Positions 44,077-53,366 of a stretch of DNA of 64,000 nt are shown piece after piece (position 1 is the first letter of the stretch; each line of letters begins with the position of its first letter). The translations under genes and the position numbers were made by a program. The stretch spans positions 124,001 through 188,000 of the forward strand of contig NZ_BMQK01000008.1 in NCBI RefSeq assembly GCF_014648075.1, written 5' to 3'. The notes below the pieces were generated by a model that was given only the letters and a program-made list of their open reading frames with translations, did no database searches and was not told the origin of the DNA. This stretch comes from Streptomyces ruber (GTDB taxonomy: Bacteria; Actinomycetota; Actinomycetes; Streptomycetales; Streptomycetaceae).

Positions 44077-44763
44077 ATGACAGTCATGGCGGCGGAGACC
44101 GGCCCCGCACCCCAGTGGATCAGCGACCTCATGGAGACGCTCGGCGCGCCCGGCGCCGGGCTGCTGATCGCGCTGGAGAACCTCTTCCCACCCCTGCCCA
44201 GCGAGATCATCCTCCCGCTCGCCGGGTTCGCGGCGAGCACGGGCGACATGAACCTGATCGCCGCCCTGCTGTGGACCACCGCCGGCTCGGTCATCGGCGC
44301 CATCGCGCTCTACGGTGTCGGCGCGCTGCTCGGCCGTGACCGCACCGTCGCCATCGCGGGCCGCCTGCCGCTGGTGAAGGTCTCGGACATCGAGAAGACC
44401 GAGGCGTGGTTCCTCAAGCACGGCACCAAGGCGATCTTCTTCGGCCGGATGATCCCGGTCTTCCGCAGCCTGATATCCGTGCCGGCGGGTGTGGAGCGCA
44501 TGCCGCTGCCCATGTTCACCCTGCTCACCACCCTCGGCAGCGCCATCTGGAACCTGATCTTCGTCCTCGCCGGTTTCTTCCTCGGCGAGAACTGGACGGA
44601 GGTGACGTCGATCGTCTCCGCCTACTCGAAGGTCGTGCTGGGCCTCGCCGTCCTCGCCGTACTGACCTTCGTGGTCGTACGGATGTTCAAGAAGGGATCG
44701 GGCTCCCGCCGCCGTGGCGGCGGGAGTGACACGACCGCCCCGTCGTCTACCGGCAGGCGCTGA
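44077..44763 (+). CDS. DedA-family membrane protein
   Basis: 228 residues. Diagnostic motifs: LIALENLFPPLPSEIILPLA (with the Glu and Pro-Ser-Glu of the DedA box), GSVIGAIALYGVGALLGRD, FFGRMIPVFRSLISVPAG and IWNLIFVLAGFFLGENWTEV. DedA proteins are linked to undecaprenyl-phosphate or phospholipid translocation and membrane potential. The start ATG 44077 precedes the first amphipathic helix. The 3' end overlaps the convergent HAD gene by 17 bases. Confidence 0.93.
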   Translation: MTVMAAETGPAPQWISDLMETLGAPGAGLLIALENLFPPLPSEIILPLAGFAASTGDMNLIAALLWTTAGSVIGAIALYGVGALLGRDRTVAIAGRLPLVKVSDIEKTEAWFLKHGTKAIFFGRMIPVFRSLISVPAGVERMPLPMFTLLTTLGSAIWNLIFVLAGFFLGENWTEVTSIVSAYSKVVLGLAVLAVLTFVVVRMFKKGSGSRRRGGGSDTTAPSSTGRR

Positions 44764-45571
44764 GGAACTCCCGTACGATCCGCTCCCCCGCCGCCACTCC
44801 CCGTTCCGGCAGCGGGGTGACCGTGGGTGCCGCCCAGCCGCTGTCGGCGAGTTCGCCGTGGCCCGGCCGCCAGCCCCGGTCCGCCGCCAGCAGCAGGTCG
44901 GCGTCCAGCAGCGAGTCCCCGGCCGCGAGCGCGAGCCGGGCACCGGTGCGCCGGGCCACCTCCCGCATCGCGGCGCTCTTGGTGAGCGGCTTCGGCACGG
45001 CGTAGAGCTTGCGGCCCTGGAGGGAGACCGTCCAGCCGCGGTTCTCCGCCCAGACGGCCAGCTCCTTGGTCCAGTCCTCGGGCAGCAGCTCGCGCTCGAC
45101 GACGAGGTACGCGAACAGGTCCTCCGCCACCCGGTGCTTGCGCGTCCACAGCGGGTCGGCGGTGGTCTCCAGGTGGGCGCGCACCTCGCTCAGCGGGGCG
45201 CACTCGTCGGCGAGCCGCGCCAGCACGCGCGCGTGCCAGTCCGGGTCCGAGACGCCGTCCACCAGCAGATGGCCGCCGTTGGCGCAGATCGCGTACTTCG
45301 CCGCCGGGCCCGGCAGGTTGATCCGCCCGTACTGCGCGCGCGTCCGGGTCGTGGTCGGCACGAACACCGCCGTCTCCCCGAGCTCGGCGAGCAGCGCGGC
45401 CGCGGTCTCGGTCATGTACGACAGCGGCCTGCCCTCGTACACCTCGACGCAGAGCAGCCGGGGCACCCGGGCATCCGGCACGGTCAGCGCTAGGGCCGCG
45501 GACGAGTAGATGAGCGTGCGGTCGAGGTCGCTGGCGACCAGGACGGCGTCGTCGGTCACCGGAACGGCCAT
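44747..45571 (-). CDS. HAD hydrolase of the Ter stress-response cluster
   Basis: 274 residues. HAD motif I: LVASDLDRTLIYSSAALA; motif III/IV region: LTKSAAMREVARRTG and LAAGDSLLDADLLLAADRG, as in Cof-type phosphatases with an alpha/beta cap (KYAICANGGHLLVDG). It is the last gene of an operon with the phosphoribosyltransferase/StiP fusion; start and stop codons overlap at 45571. In Ter clusters this HAD partner is thought to dephosphorylate a nucleotide-like product; this is comparative-genomics inference from the literature. Confidence 0.88.
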   Translation of the reverse strand: MAVPVTDDAVLVASDLDRTLIYSSAALALTVPDARVPRLLCVEVYEGRPLSYMTETAAALLAELGETAVFVPTTTRTRAQYGRINLPGPAAKYAICANGGHLLVDGVSDPDWHARVLARLADECAPLSEVRAHLETTADPLWTRKHRVAEDLFAYLVVERELLPEDWTKELAVWAENRGWTVSLQGRKLYAVPKPLTKSAAMREVARRTGARLALAAGDSLLDADLLLAADRGWRPGHGELADSGWAAPTVTPLPERGVAAGERIVREFLSACR

Positions 45572-48135
45572 CAGGCGGCCACCGCCTTCCCGTCGGCGCC
45601 GGTGGCGCCCCTCGTGTACTGGGGGTGGATGAGCCCCACACAGGTGTACGGGAGACCGTCGACCTCCTCCACCGGCACCCCTCGCTGTTCGGCCAGCAGG
45701 CGTACGTGGTCCAGGTCGGCGCCCGCCCCGGCCCGGGCGAGGATCTTCCAGGGCACGCGGCGCAGCAGGACGCGGGTGGTCTCGCCGACGCCCGGCTTGA
45801 CGAGGTTGACGTCGTGGATGCCGTACTCCTCGCTGATCCGCTCGACGGCCGCCCAGCCCTCCCAGGTGGGGGCGCGGTCGGCGGACAGCAGGTCCTTGGC
45901 CTTGGCGGCCACCGCGTCCGTGACCTCGCCGAAGCGGGCCGAGACGGCGTCCAGGAAGTCGCCGGAGACGTCGGCGCCGGCGAGTTCGCGGTAGAACTTC
46001 GCGCCGTGGTAGTCGTCCGGGCCGACGAGGTCCGCGCGCAGCACGGTGCGCGAGACCAGCCCGGAGACCGTGGAGTTGAGGCAGGCGGAGGGGATGAGGA
46101 AGTCCTCGCGGGTGCCGTAGGTGCGGACGCAGGAGCCGGGGTCGGCGAGGACCGCGATCTCGGGGTCGAAGCCGGTGATGCCGTCGGACGCAGCGAAGTC
46201 GCGTATCGCCTGCGCCAGTTCCCGGGTGATGGCGCCCTTGCCGGTCCAGCCGTCGACGAACACGACGTCGGCCGGGTCGTGGTGGCCGGCCAGCCAGCGC
46301 AGCGCGTTGATGTCGATGCCACGGCCGCGGACGATGGAGACGGCGTAGTGCGGCAGGTCCAGGCCGTGCCGGTACAGGGCCCAGCGGCGCATCAGGACGC
46401 CGACCGGGGTGCCCGCGCGGGCGAGGGAGACGAGCACGGGCCGGGACGACCGCACCGACCGCTCGGCGAGCACGGTCTCGGTGACGACGCCCACCGCCTG
46501 GGCGATGCGCGCGGCGGAGGTCTCCAGGGCGCCGCGGAAGAGCGCCTGGTACCGCTCGCTGGGCTGGTACTCGACCGGCAGCGACTCCGCGTAGTGCGCG
46601 CCCCCGCTCTGGATGGCCTCCTCACGCTCCTCGGTCGGTGCCTCCAGCGTGACGTCCGAGAGGTCCTGCAGCAGCCAGCCGACCTCCTCGGGCGCGTACG
46701 AGGAGAAGGCGGGACCGCGGAGGGGCTCGGGGAGCATGGGGGGCCTTTCGAGGGCGTGCACGGGGGTGTGCGCTGTGGCTTGCGCGGGGACGTGCGCTGA
46801 GGCTTGCGCGGGGACGTGCGCGGGCGCGGGGACGTACGACGGGACGACCGCGAGCAGGACGTGCGGGACGTGTGCGGACAGCCGGGCCAGCAGGCCGTCG
46901 GGGGCGTGCAGGGCGGGGGTGTCGGCGGCCGAGTCCACGACGGCGACGACCGCGTCGAAGCCGGCGCCGGCGATGTTGTAGGCGTAGCGCTCGCCCGGGC
47001 CGTCGGCGGGGTCGTCGTGGGCGGGGAAGACGAGGCGGCTGCGGATCGCGTAGCCCGGGTCGTCGACCGCGAGGACGGGTGAGCGGGTGGTGGTGGAGTA
47101 CCGCACCTCGGCACCGGCACCGGCACCGGCACCGACGCCGCCGATCCGTCTCTCCAGTTCCACGGCGAGCCGCAGCGGCGCGTACATCAGTTCCTCGAAG
47201 CCGAGCACGTGCACGCGCCGCGCGTGCGCCGGGAGTGCGCCCGCGATCCGGGCGGCCATGGCGGGCAGCGCGCCCTCCAGGGCCGTACGGTGCCGGGGCA
47301 CGAAACCGTGCCGTCCGCCGTCGGGGACGCCATGGGGCCAGCCGAGGTCGACGCGGGTGACGGACGGTACCGCGGCGGCCGGAGGGACGGCCGGTGCCGG
47401 GACTCCGGCCGTCTCGTACCGCGCCACCAGCGCCTGCCCCTTCTCCAGCACGCCCTCCGGGAGCCGTACGGTCCCCGAGGCCGCCGCCACCAGGTCGACG
47501 CGGGCGCCGATCTCGCGCGCGAACCCGTCCAGGCGCCCGAGGTCCGCGGCCGAGCGCATGTCGACCAGCGCCACGATCACGTACCGCCCGCGCGGGTAGC
47601 GGCCGTGCAGCTCGCGGATGGTGTTCAGGACGGTGTTGCCGGTGGAGAACTCGTCGTCCACCAGCACCAGCGGCCCGTCGCCCGCGAGCAGCGCCGGGTC
47701 CTCGGGCAGCAGCAGGTGGGAGGTGGCGTGGGAGTGGGACTCCTCGAAACCGCCGGCGCGGGCCACGCCCGCGACCGGCCGCCGGGTGGAGTGCAGGTAC
47801 GGGGCGAGGGCCAGGCCGTCGGCGACCGAGTGGCCGAGTCCGGTGGCCGTCTCGGCGTACCCGAGGACCACGGCCGTGGCCGCCTCCTCGTCGCCGAGCA
47901 GCTCGCGCACCCGGCGGCCGAGGGCGACCCCGTGCCCGTACACGACGGACGGTGACTGGGGCACGTGCTTGCCCAGCACGTTCGACACCAACAGGTGGGC
48001 GCGCTTGGGGTTGCGCCGGAGCGCGAGCCCGAGCAGGCCGCGCAGCCGGTCACCGCCGGCACCGTCGTCACCCGCCAGTTCGACGCCGAGCCGTTCGGCG
48101 ACCCAGGTTCCGGACCAGACCTCGTTGTTGTTCAT
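45571..48135 (-). CDS. Phosphoribosyltransferase fused to StiP-type cysteine-protease/PELOTA region (Ter cluster)
   Basis: 854 residues. N-terminal PRTase: VYGHGVALGRRVRELLGDEE, LVLVDDEFSTGNTVLN (PRPP loop, about 170-185) and YVIVALVDMRSAADLGRL. A middle domain (RVHVLGFEELMYAPLRLAVE) resembles the TRSP partner domain. A variable linker contains VPAQASAHVPAQATAHTPVH. From about residue 495 comes the StiP/PELOTA-associated part: FSSYAPEEVGWLLQDL, GAHYAESLPVEYQPSERYQ, SLARAGTPVGVLMRRW, YAVSIVRGRGIDINAL and FVDGWTGKGAITREL. Many bacteria carry these as two genes. It possibly makes or couples a nucleotide-like compound in Ter-dependent stress; the activity is not established. Confidence 0.85.
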   Translation of the reverse strand: MNNNEVWSGTWVAERLGVELAGDDGAGGDRLRGLLGLALRRNPKRAHLLVSNVLGKHVPQSPSVVYGHGVALGRRVRELLGDEEAATAVVLGYAETATGLGHSVADGLALAPYLHSTRRPVAGVARAGGFEESHSHATSHLLLPEDPALLAGDGPLVLVDDEFSTGNTVLNTIRELHGRYPRGRYVIVALVDMRSAADLGRLDGFAREIGARVDLVAAASGTVRLPEGVLEKGQALVARYETAGVPAPAVPPAAAVPSVTRVDLGWPHGVPDGGRHGFVPRHRTALEGALPAMAARIAGALPAHARRVHVLGFEELMYAPLRLAVELERRIGGVGAGAGAGAEVRYSTTTRSPVLAVDDPGYAIRSRLVFPAHDDPADGPGERYAYNIAGAGFDAVVAVVDSAADTPALHAPDGLLARLSAHVPHVLLAVVPSYVPAPAHVPAQASAHVPAQATAHTPVHALERPPMLPEPLRGPAFSSYAPEEVGWLLQDLSDVTLEAPTEEREEAIQSGGAHYAESLPVEYQPSERYQALFRGALETSAARIAQAVGVVTETVLAERSVRSSRPVLVSLARAGTPVGVLMRRWALYRHGLDLPHYAVSIVRGRGIDINALRWLAGHHDPADVVFVDGWTGKGAITRELAQAIRDFAASDGITGFDPEIAVLADPGSCVRTYGTREDFLIPSACLNSTVSGLVSRTVLRADLVGPDDYHGAKFYRELAGADVSGDFLDAVSARFGEVTDAVAAKAKDLLSADRAPTWEGWAAVERISEEYGIHDVNLVKPGVGETTRVLLRRVPWKILARAGAGADLDHVRLLAEQRGVPVEEVDGLPYTCVGLIHPQYTRGATGADGKAVAA

Positions 48136-48206
48136 CGATCCCTTATTTCGGTGGCCGGCGGCCGGCGGTCGGTGCCCGACGGCCGGTGACCGGTGGCCGG
48201 TGGAGG

Positions 48207-49376
48207 TCAGGCCCGCCGCCCCGCCGCCAGCAGGTCCACGAAGCCGATGTCCTCGCCCGCGACGCCGAAGACCTCGGCGCGCTGCAGGACGCGCTCGGCC
48301 CAGGCGCGGTGCGGCTTCACCTCGTTCATCTTGTTCGTGTACGCGGAGCGCAGCACGCCCCCGCCGCCGCGCTCGGGCCGCAGGATGTCCTGCGCGTCGC
48401 TGAACTCCTCGTGGCTGACCACGGAGAGCGCGTGCACGGGCAGCACGTGCGAGGGGTGGATGCAGGTCTTGCCGAGGAGGCCGTTCGCCTGGTCCAGGGA
48501 GACCTCGCGGAGCAGGCCGTCCATGGCGTGTTCGAGCAGCGTCGCGCGCAGGTCCGCGGCCCGTCCTTCCAGGAAGGGGCTGTGCCGGAGCTGCGGTTTG
48601 AACATGCGCTCCGTGACCCGGAAGTACTCCCAGACGGGGCCGGTCACCGTGAAGCCGGTGCCGTCCGCCCGGCCCAGCACGTTCACGACGTCCGCGATCA
48701 CCGAGGCGACGATCTGCACGTCGTACGCGGTCATGTCGGGCGCCCGGCGCAGCGCGTACGAGGAGCAGAAGTCGGTGACGCCGAGGCGCAGCGCGAGCAC
48801 CTGGTCGCGGTACTTGTCGACCGTGCGGGAGATGCCCTGCAGGGTCGCGGCGCGCGTCTCCAGGTAGAGCAGGTCGGGCGACTCCAGCACGGGCATCGCG
48901 AACAGCCGCCGCCCGCTGACCGCCCCGGCCTCGGTGAGCGCCTCCAGGAACGGCACGCCCCGCTCCTCGGTGAACTTCGGCAGCACGAAACCGGACAGCA
49001 GCCGTACGTCCGGGCCGAGCCGCCGTACGAGGTCCGGTATCTGCTCGGGGGTGCGGACCCTGATGAACAGCAGCGGGAGGTCCGTGCCGCCGGGCCGGGC
49101 GGCGAGGTCGGCGAACTGCCGTACGAGGTTCTCCTCGGCGCCCGGAACCTCGGAGTCGTCGATGGAGTCCTCCAGGCAGAGGACCATGGAGACCACACCG
49201 CGTCCGGCCTGCTTGATCACGTCGTCGGCCAGCCGGGGGCGGGTGGCCGGGCTGTACAGCGTGGCCCCGAGGGCCGCCGAGAGGACGCGGGCCGGGGAGT
49301 CGGCGGTGAAGACGGCCGGCTCCTGGTGGAAGAGGCGCTGGCGCTCCTCAGGGGGGAGGTACCCGAAATGACGCAT
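48207..49376 (-). CDS. HpcH/HpaI aldolase / citrate-lyase-beta-like protein of the Ter cluster
   Basis: 389 residues. RHFGYLPPEERQRLFHQEP starts the family. SMVLCLEDSIDDSEVPGAEE, LLFIRVRTPEQIP and FAMPVLESPDLLYLETRA give the CitE-like TIM-barrel acidic metal ligands, and KTCIHPSHVLPVHAL the C-terminal motif. It is a C-C lyase-like enzyme recurrent in Ter gene clusters alongside PRTase and HAD genes. It is first in the minus-strand operon and divergent from the TerD gene at 49577. ATG 49376 is chosen because homology begins there; the open frame upstream is a shadow. Confidence 0.88.
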   Translation of the reverse strand: MRHFGYLPPEERQRLFHQEPAVFTADSPARVLSAALGATLYSPATRPRLADDVIKQAGRGVVSMVLCLEDSIDDSEVPGAEENLVRQFADLAARPGGTDLPLLFIRVRTPEQIPDLVRRLGPDVRLLSGFVLPKFTEERGVPFLEALTEAGAVSGRRLFAMPVLESPDLLYLETRAATLQGISRTVDKYRDQVLALRLGVTDFCSSYALRRAPDMTAYDVQIVASVIADVVNVLGRADGTGFTVTGPVWEYFRVTERMFKPQLRHSPFLEGRAADLRATLLEHAMDGLLREVSLDQANGLLGKTCIHPSHVLPVHALSVVSHEEFSDAQDILRPERGGGGVLRSAYTNKMNEVKPHRAWAERVLQRAEVFGVAGEDIGFVDLLAAGRRA

Positions 49377-49576
49377 ATGAGTCCCTGGTGGCGGCTGGTC
49401 GGCCTGTCGAACGAGTGGCCGGTAATAGTACGTAGAAGTCCATGTCCGTAGTTCCCGCCGGGCATGAAGTTCCGGTAACGCGGGCCTGGACAGCCGTGCC
49501 GTGGGCCTGTCGGTCCGGCGTTGGTATACCCGCACCCACGTTGTCGTGACCAGGACCGAGAGGGCAGGATGACCGC

Positions 49577-50494
49577 ATGACGCACGCGATGCTGAAGGGA
49601 TCGAACGTCCCCCTGGACGCCACGGCGGTACGCGCCGTACTGCGCTGGACACCCGGGCAGGGTGTCCCGGACGTCGACGCCTCGGCGCTGCTGCTCGGTA
49701 CCGACGGCCGCGTACGGTCCGACGAGGACTTCGTCTTCTACAACCAGCCGCGCCACCCTTCCGGCAAGGTCTGGCGGCTCGGCAAGAAACGCGTCGCCGA
49801 GGGCCTGACCGACACGATCCAGACGGATCTCACGGGTGTCGAGCCCGCCGTCGGACAGATTCTGCTGGTCGCCTCGGCCGACGACGTCACCTTCGACCAG
49901 GTGACCTCGCTGCGCATCCTGCTGTACGACGCCACCGTCGCCGATGCGGAACCGCTGGCGTACTTCGACATCGTGCCGGAGACCGGTGAGGAGACGGCAC
50001 TGATCTGCGGGGAGCTGTACCGGCGCGGTGGCGGCTGGAAGTTCCGCGCGCTCGGTGAGGGCTACACCAACGGTCTCCAGGGGCTCGCGACGGACTTCGG
50101 CATCTCCGTGGACGAGTCCGAGGCCGCCGCGCAGGCCGCCGGTTCACAGACCTCGGCTCAGGCCACCGACTCACAGTCCTTCGAGCTCCAGGCCCCGGAG
50201 CCCTCGGCGCCCCTCCCGCCGGAGGCGCCCACGACGGGGGTGCCCCCGCAGCCGGCGTACGGCTATCCCCCGGCGGCGCCCACCCAGCCGCCGGGCCTGC
50301 CCGCGTACGGCTACCCGCAGCCGGCGGCCGCCGCCCAGCAGGCGAACCGCCCCGCCTACGGCTACCCGCACCCGCAGCAGCCGCCCGCGACCTCGGGCGC
50401 GGCCCCGGCGTACGGCTACCCGCAGTCCGCGGATCCCCTGCCCGACCCGGACTTCACCCTGCCGCCGCAGGGACCGCAGTTCCTGGGCCGCTGA
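49577..50494 (+). CDS. TerD-family protein with a Tyr-Gly-Tyr-Pro repeat tail
   Basis: 305 residues. Residues 1-175 are a TerD domain: [53 protein letters not shown] and [20 protein letters not shown], closing with [20 protein letters not shown]. TerD domains bind Ca2+ through Asp-rich loops. Here the DLDAS-type motif is VDASALL. The C-terminal about 130 residues are Pro/Ala-rich with repeated AYGYP units. The tail may mediate assembly or localisation. Confidence 0.9.
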   Translation: MTHAMLKGSNVPLDATAVRAVLRWTPGQGVPDVDASALLLGTDGRVRSDEDFVFYNQPRHPSGKVWRLGKKRVAEGLTDTIQTDLTGVEPAVGQILLVASADDVTFDQVTSLRILLYDATVADAEPLAYFDIVPETGEETALICGELYRRGGGWKFRALGEGYTNGLQGLATDFGISVDESEAAAQAAGSQTSAQATDSQSFELQAPEPSAPLPPEAPTTGVPPQPAYGYPPAAPTQPPGLPAYGYPQPAAAAQQANRPAYGYPHPQQPPATSGAAPAYGYPQSADPLPDPDFTLPPQGPQFLGR

Positions 50495-50533
50495 GGAGCG
50501 CGGGGCGGTGAGCGGACGAAGCGCCGGCGCCCG

Positions 50534-51265
50534 TCACGCCTTCGTCTTGTACCCCCGGCCCCACTGCAGCCCCCACCCGTACAGCCGGTCCAGCTCCCCC
50601 TGGAAGCCGTACACGTACTTCACCTCGCGGCGGACGACGATCTCGCCCTTGACGTTCTCGATCATCACCACCGCGCAGGAACGCGCCTGCGGCTGGCGTT
50701 CGTCGAGGTGGATCTCTATCCGCGGGCCGTTGCTCGGGTAGAGCGTGACGGAGGCCTGGGTGCGGTCGAAGGCCGGTGTCTGGTCGTAGATGTAGACGAA
50801 CACCAGGAGGCGCTTGATGTCTTCGCGGTGGTCGAGGTTGATGTAGACGGTCTCACCGGAGGCGGAGCCGAACCGGTTGTCGCCGCTGAGCTTCACGTAC
50901 GGCGGGTCGTTCGTCTCGCCCAGGAAGTCGCCGAGCGGCTGGACCACGCCCTTGCTGCCGTCCGCGAGCTCGTACATGACGCCGAGGTCGAGGTCGACGT
51001 TGACCATGCTCTGGGAGTGCCCCTGCACCGAGTCCGGCTTGAGGGCCTGCAAGGGGTGGCGCAGCAGGCTCGGGCGCTGCGGGGCGCCTATGTCGGAGGT
51101 GCGCATCCGCCAGGAGAGGTTGACGCGCAGGTGGCCGGTGGCCGCGCCCTGTTTGGTGAGCGAGACCCGTTGGTGCCGTTTGGTGAGTTCGATCGCGTTG
51201 GTCGCCGCGCTGCCGGCGTCGTATTCCGCCGCGCGGCCTCCGCGCAGGCTGTCCAGGAAGCCCAT
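50534..51265 (-). CDS. TerA/TerF-like tellurium-resistance-family protein
   Basis: 243 residues. MGFLDSLRGGRAAEYDAGSA, then KRHQRVSLTKQGAATGHLRV. A TerD-superfamily beta-sandwich follows: VDLDLGVMYELADGSKGVVQ, YVKLSGDNRFGSASGETVYI, RLLVFVYIYDQTPAFDRTQA and EIVVRREVKYVYGFQGELDR. The acidic LDLGVMYEL loop and SGDNR segment resemble the Ca2+-binding loops of TerA/TerD. It is probably cytoplasmic, part of a membrane-associated Ter complex. It is convergent with the repeat-tailed TerD gene. Confidence 0.85.
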   Translation of the reverse strand: MGFLDSLRGGRAAEYDAGSAATNAIELTKRHQRVSLTKQGAATGHLRVNLSWRMRTSDIGAPQRPSLLRHPLQALKPDSVQGHSQSMVNVDLDLGVMYELADGSKGVVQPLGDFLGETNDPPYVKLSGDNRFGSASGETVYINLDHREDIKRLLVFVYIYDQTPAFDRTQASVTLYPSNGPRIEIHLDERQPQARSCAVVMIENVKGEIVVRREVKYVYGFQGELDRLYGWGLQWGRGYKTKA

Positions 51266-51494
51266 CTCCCGCCCTCACAGTGCTGTCCGCATCTGTCTGC
51301 GTCGTCCGCGTCCGTCCGCGTACGGGTCCGTCCGGCGACCGCCGCGGGGCGGGCACCGGGGGACAGTCCCCGGTGACCGCCCCGCTCGAAGCGTTCCTCA
51401 CCCCGGTCCGGTTCACACCCGCACGGACGGGGCGCCGTTGACACGTGCGTCTTTCCGGTGCGCCGGACCGGGCGCCACCGGGGCCGGGGCCTGG

Positions 51495-52634
51495 TCAGAC
51501 GCCGGAGGAGATCTCCGTCTTGGTGGCCTCGCTGCCCTCCGCTGCCGCGACGGCGCGGTTGCGGCGTACCGAGGACCAGAAGGAGGCGCCGATCAGGACG
51601 ACGCCGACGAGGCCGGTGATGATCTCGTTGATCTCGTACTGGATGGTGACCAGCAGGATCACGGCGAGTGCGCCGATCGCGTAGTGCGCGCCGTGCTCCA
51701 GGTAGACGTAGTCGTCCAGGGTGCCCTGGCGGACCAGGTAGACGGTGAGCGAGCGGACGTACATGGCGCCGATGCCCAGGCCGAGCGCCATCAGCACGAT
51801 GTCGTTGGTGATGGCGAAGGCGCCGATCACGCCGTCGAAGGAGAACGAGGCGTCCAGCACCTCCAGGTACAGGAACATGAAGAACGCCGCCTGGCCGGAG
51901 AGCTTGACCGCGGAGACGGACCTGCCCTGCCGCTTGGCCTCCTCCTCGGCCTCGTGCTCGCGCTCCTCGCCCTCCTCCAGCTTCTGCTCGAAGAACCCGG
52001 ACAGACCGCCCACCACGAGATACGTGATGAGACCCGCCAGGCCGGAGATCAGCACCGTCTGCGCCTTGTCGGCGTGGGTGCCGCCGTGCTGGTGGGCGTG
52101 GGTGGCGAAGGTCATCGAGGTGATCAGCAGGACGATCATCGCGATGCAGGCCGAGAGCATGTCGACCTTGCCGAGCTTGGCCAGCGGCCGCTCCAGCCAG
52201 GCCAGCCACTTGTGCTCGCGGTCCTCGAACATGAAGTCCAGGAAGATCATCAGCAGGAACATGCCACCGAACGCGGCGATCGCCGGGTGCGCGTCGGTGA
52301 CGTACTGCTGGTACAGGTCCTTGTTGTTGAGCGCGAGGTCGACGGCGTCGATCGGGTTCAGCTGGGCGCTGATGGCGACGATGACGACGGGGAAGACCAG
52401 CCGCATACCGAAGACGGCGATCAGGATGCCGATCGTGAGGAAGATCTTCTGCCAGAAGGCATTCATCTTCTTCAGGATTCCGGCGTTGACCACAGCGTTG
52501 TCGAAGGACAGCGAGATCTCGAGGATGGACAGGATGGCCACGACGCCGAAGCCGGCCCACCCTCCGTAGAACACCGCCGCGACCAGGCCGAGCGCGGTGA
52601 CCGCGAACGACCAGCCGAAGGTTTTCAGTACCAC
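51495..52634 (-). CDS. DUF475/TerC-family integral membrane protein
   Basis: 379 residues, GTG start. Polytopic: FGWSFAVTALGLVAAVFYGG, VVAILSILEISLSFDNAVVN (TerC-type acidic membrane motif with Glu and Asp), KIFLTIGILIAVFGMRLVFP, LYLEVLDASFSFDGVIGAFA (second acidic motif) and ALGLGIGAMYVRSLTVYLVR. A charged cytoplasmic loop (KLEEGEEREHEAEEEAKRQG) separates the halves. TerC-like proteins are thought to handle metal ions or to anchor Ter complexes. It lies 50 bases downstream of a TerD gene and is probably co-transcribed with it. Confidence 0.92.
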   Translation of the reverse strand: MVLKTFGWSFAVTALGLVAAVFYGGWAGFGVVAILSILEISLSFDNAVVNAGILKKMNAFWQKIFLTIGILIAVFGMRLVFPVVIVAISAQLNPIDAVDLALNNKDLYQQYVTDAHPAIAAFGGMFLLMIFLDFMFEDREHKWLAWLERPLAKLGKVDMLSACIAMIVLLITSMTFATHAHQHGGTHADKAQTVLISGLAGLITYLVVGGLSGFFEQKLEEGEEREHEAEEEAKRQGRSVSAVKLSGQAAFFMFLYLEVLDASFSFDGVIGAFAITNDIVLMALGLGIGAMYVRSLTVYLVRQGTLDDYVYLEHGAHYAIGALAVILLVTIQYEINEIITGLVGVVLIGASFWSSVRRNRAVAAAEGSEATKTEISSGV

Positions 52635-52683
52635 TGGCTACCCAATCGTAAGTAAACGGGGTTCCCCCGCGCCGCGCGCGGCT

Positions 52684-53259
52684 TTACAAAACGTTGACCC
52701 CGAAGTCTAGAGCGATACCTCGCAGGCCCGACGCGTACCCCTGTCCGACAGCACGGAACTTCCACTCCCCACCGTGACGGTAAACCTCTCCGAAGATCAT
52801 GGCGGTTTCCGTGGACGCGTCCTCGCTCAGGTCGTAGCGGGCGAGTTCCTGCCCGTCGGCCTGGTCGACGACCCGGATGAAGGCGTTGCCGATCTGCCCG
52901 AAGGCCTGGCCCCGCGCGTCGGCGTCATGGATGGAGACCGGGAAAACGATCTTGTCGCAGTCGGCCCGGACCTTCGAGAGGTCGACCAGGAGGGACTCGT
53001 CGTCCCCGTCGCCCTCGCCGGTGAGGTTGTCGCCGGTGTGCTCGACCGAGCCGTCCGGACTCTTGAGGTTGTTGTAGAAGACGAACCACTCGTCGCCGAG
53101 GATGCGGCCCCCGCTGCACAGCAGGGCGCTGGCATCCAGGTCGAAGTCGGCGCCCGTGGTGGTGCGGACGTCCCAGCCGAGCCCGATCATCACCTTGGTG
53201 AGGTTCGGCGCGGCCTTGGAGAGGGAGACGTTGCCTCCCTTGGCGAGCGTGACGCCCAT
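52684..53259 (-). CDS. terD: TerD-family tellurium resistance/stress protein
   Basis: 191 residues, full family length. [20 protein letters not shown] starts the domain. Ca2+-binding loops: [14 protein letters not shown] and [20 protein letters not shown]. Core motifs: [60 protein letters not shown] and [14 protein letters not shown]. It is cytoplasmic and acts in oxidative/tellurite and developmental stress. It is about 75% similar by eye to the next gene upstream, so the two are tandem duplicates. Start ATG 53259, 107 bases after the upstream gene's stop. Confidence 0.93.
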   Translation of the reverse strand: MGVTLAKGGNVSLSKAAPNLTKVMIGLGWDVRTTTGADFDLDASALLCSGGRILGDEWFVFYNNLKSPDGSVEHTGDNLTGEGDGDDESLLVDLSKVRADCDKIVFPVSIHDADARGQAFGQIGNAFIRVVDQADGQELARYDLSEDASTETAMIFGEVYRHGGEWKFRAVGQGYASGLRGIALDFGVNVL

Positions 53260-53366
53260 GATGCTGTTCCTCCCCGAGTCGGGCTGCTCTCTTCGCCGGA
53301 AAGCCCGTCCGGCGCCGCACTCGACGGATCGAGGAGGTGCGGCGCCGGACGGGAGGTGCTGCGGGA

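Noticed and set aside
47394-49451. 685-residue plus-strand frame across the Ter operon
   Set aside because: Arg/Pro/Gly-rich shadow opposite the CitE-like and PRTase genes.
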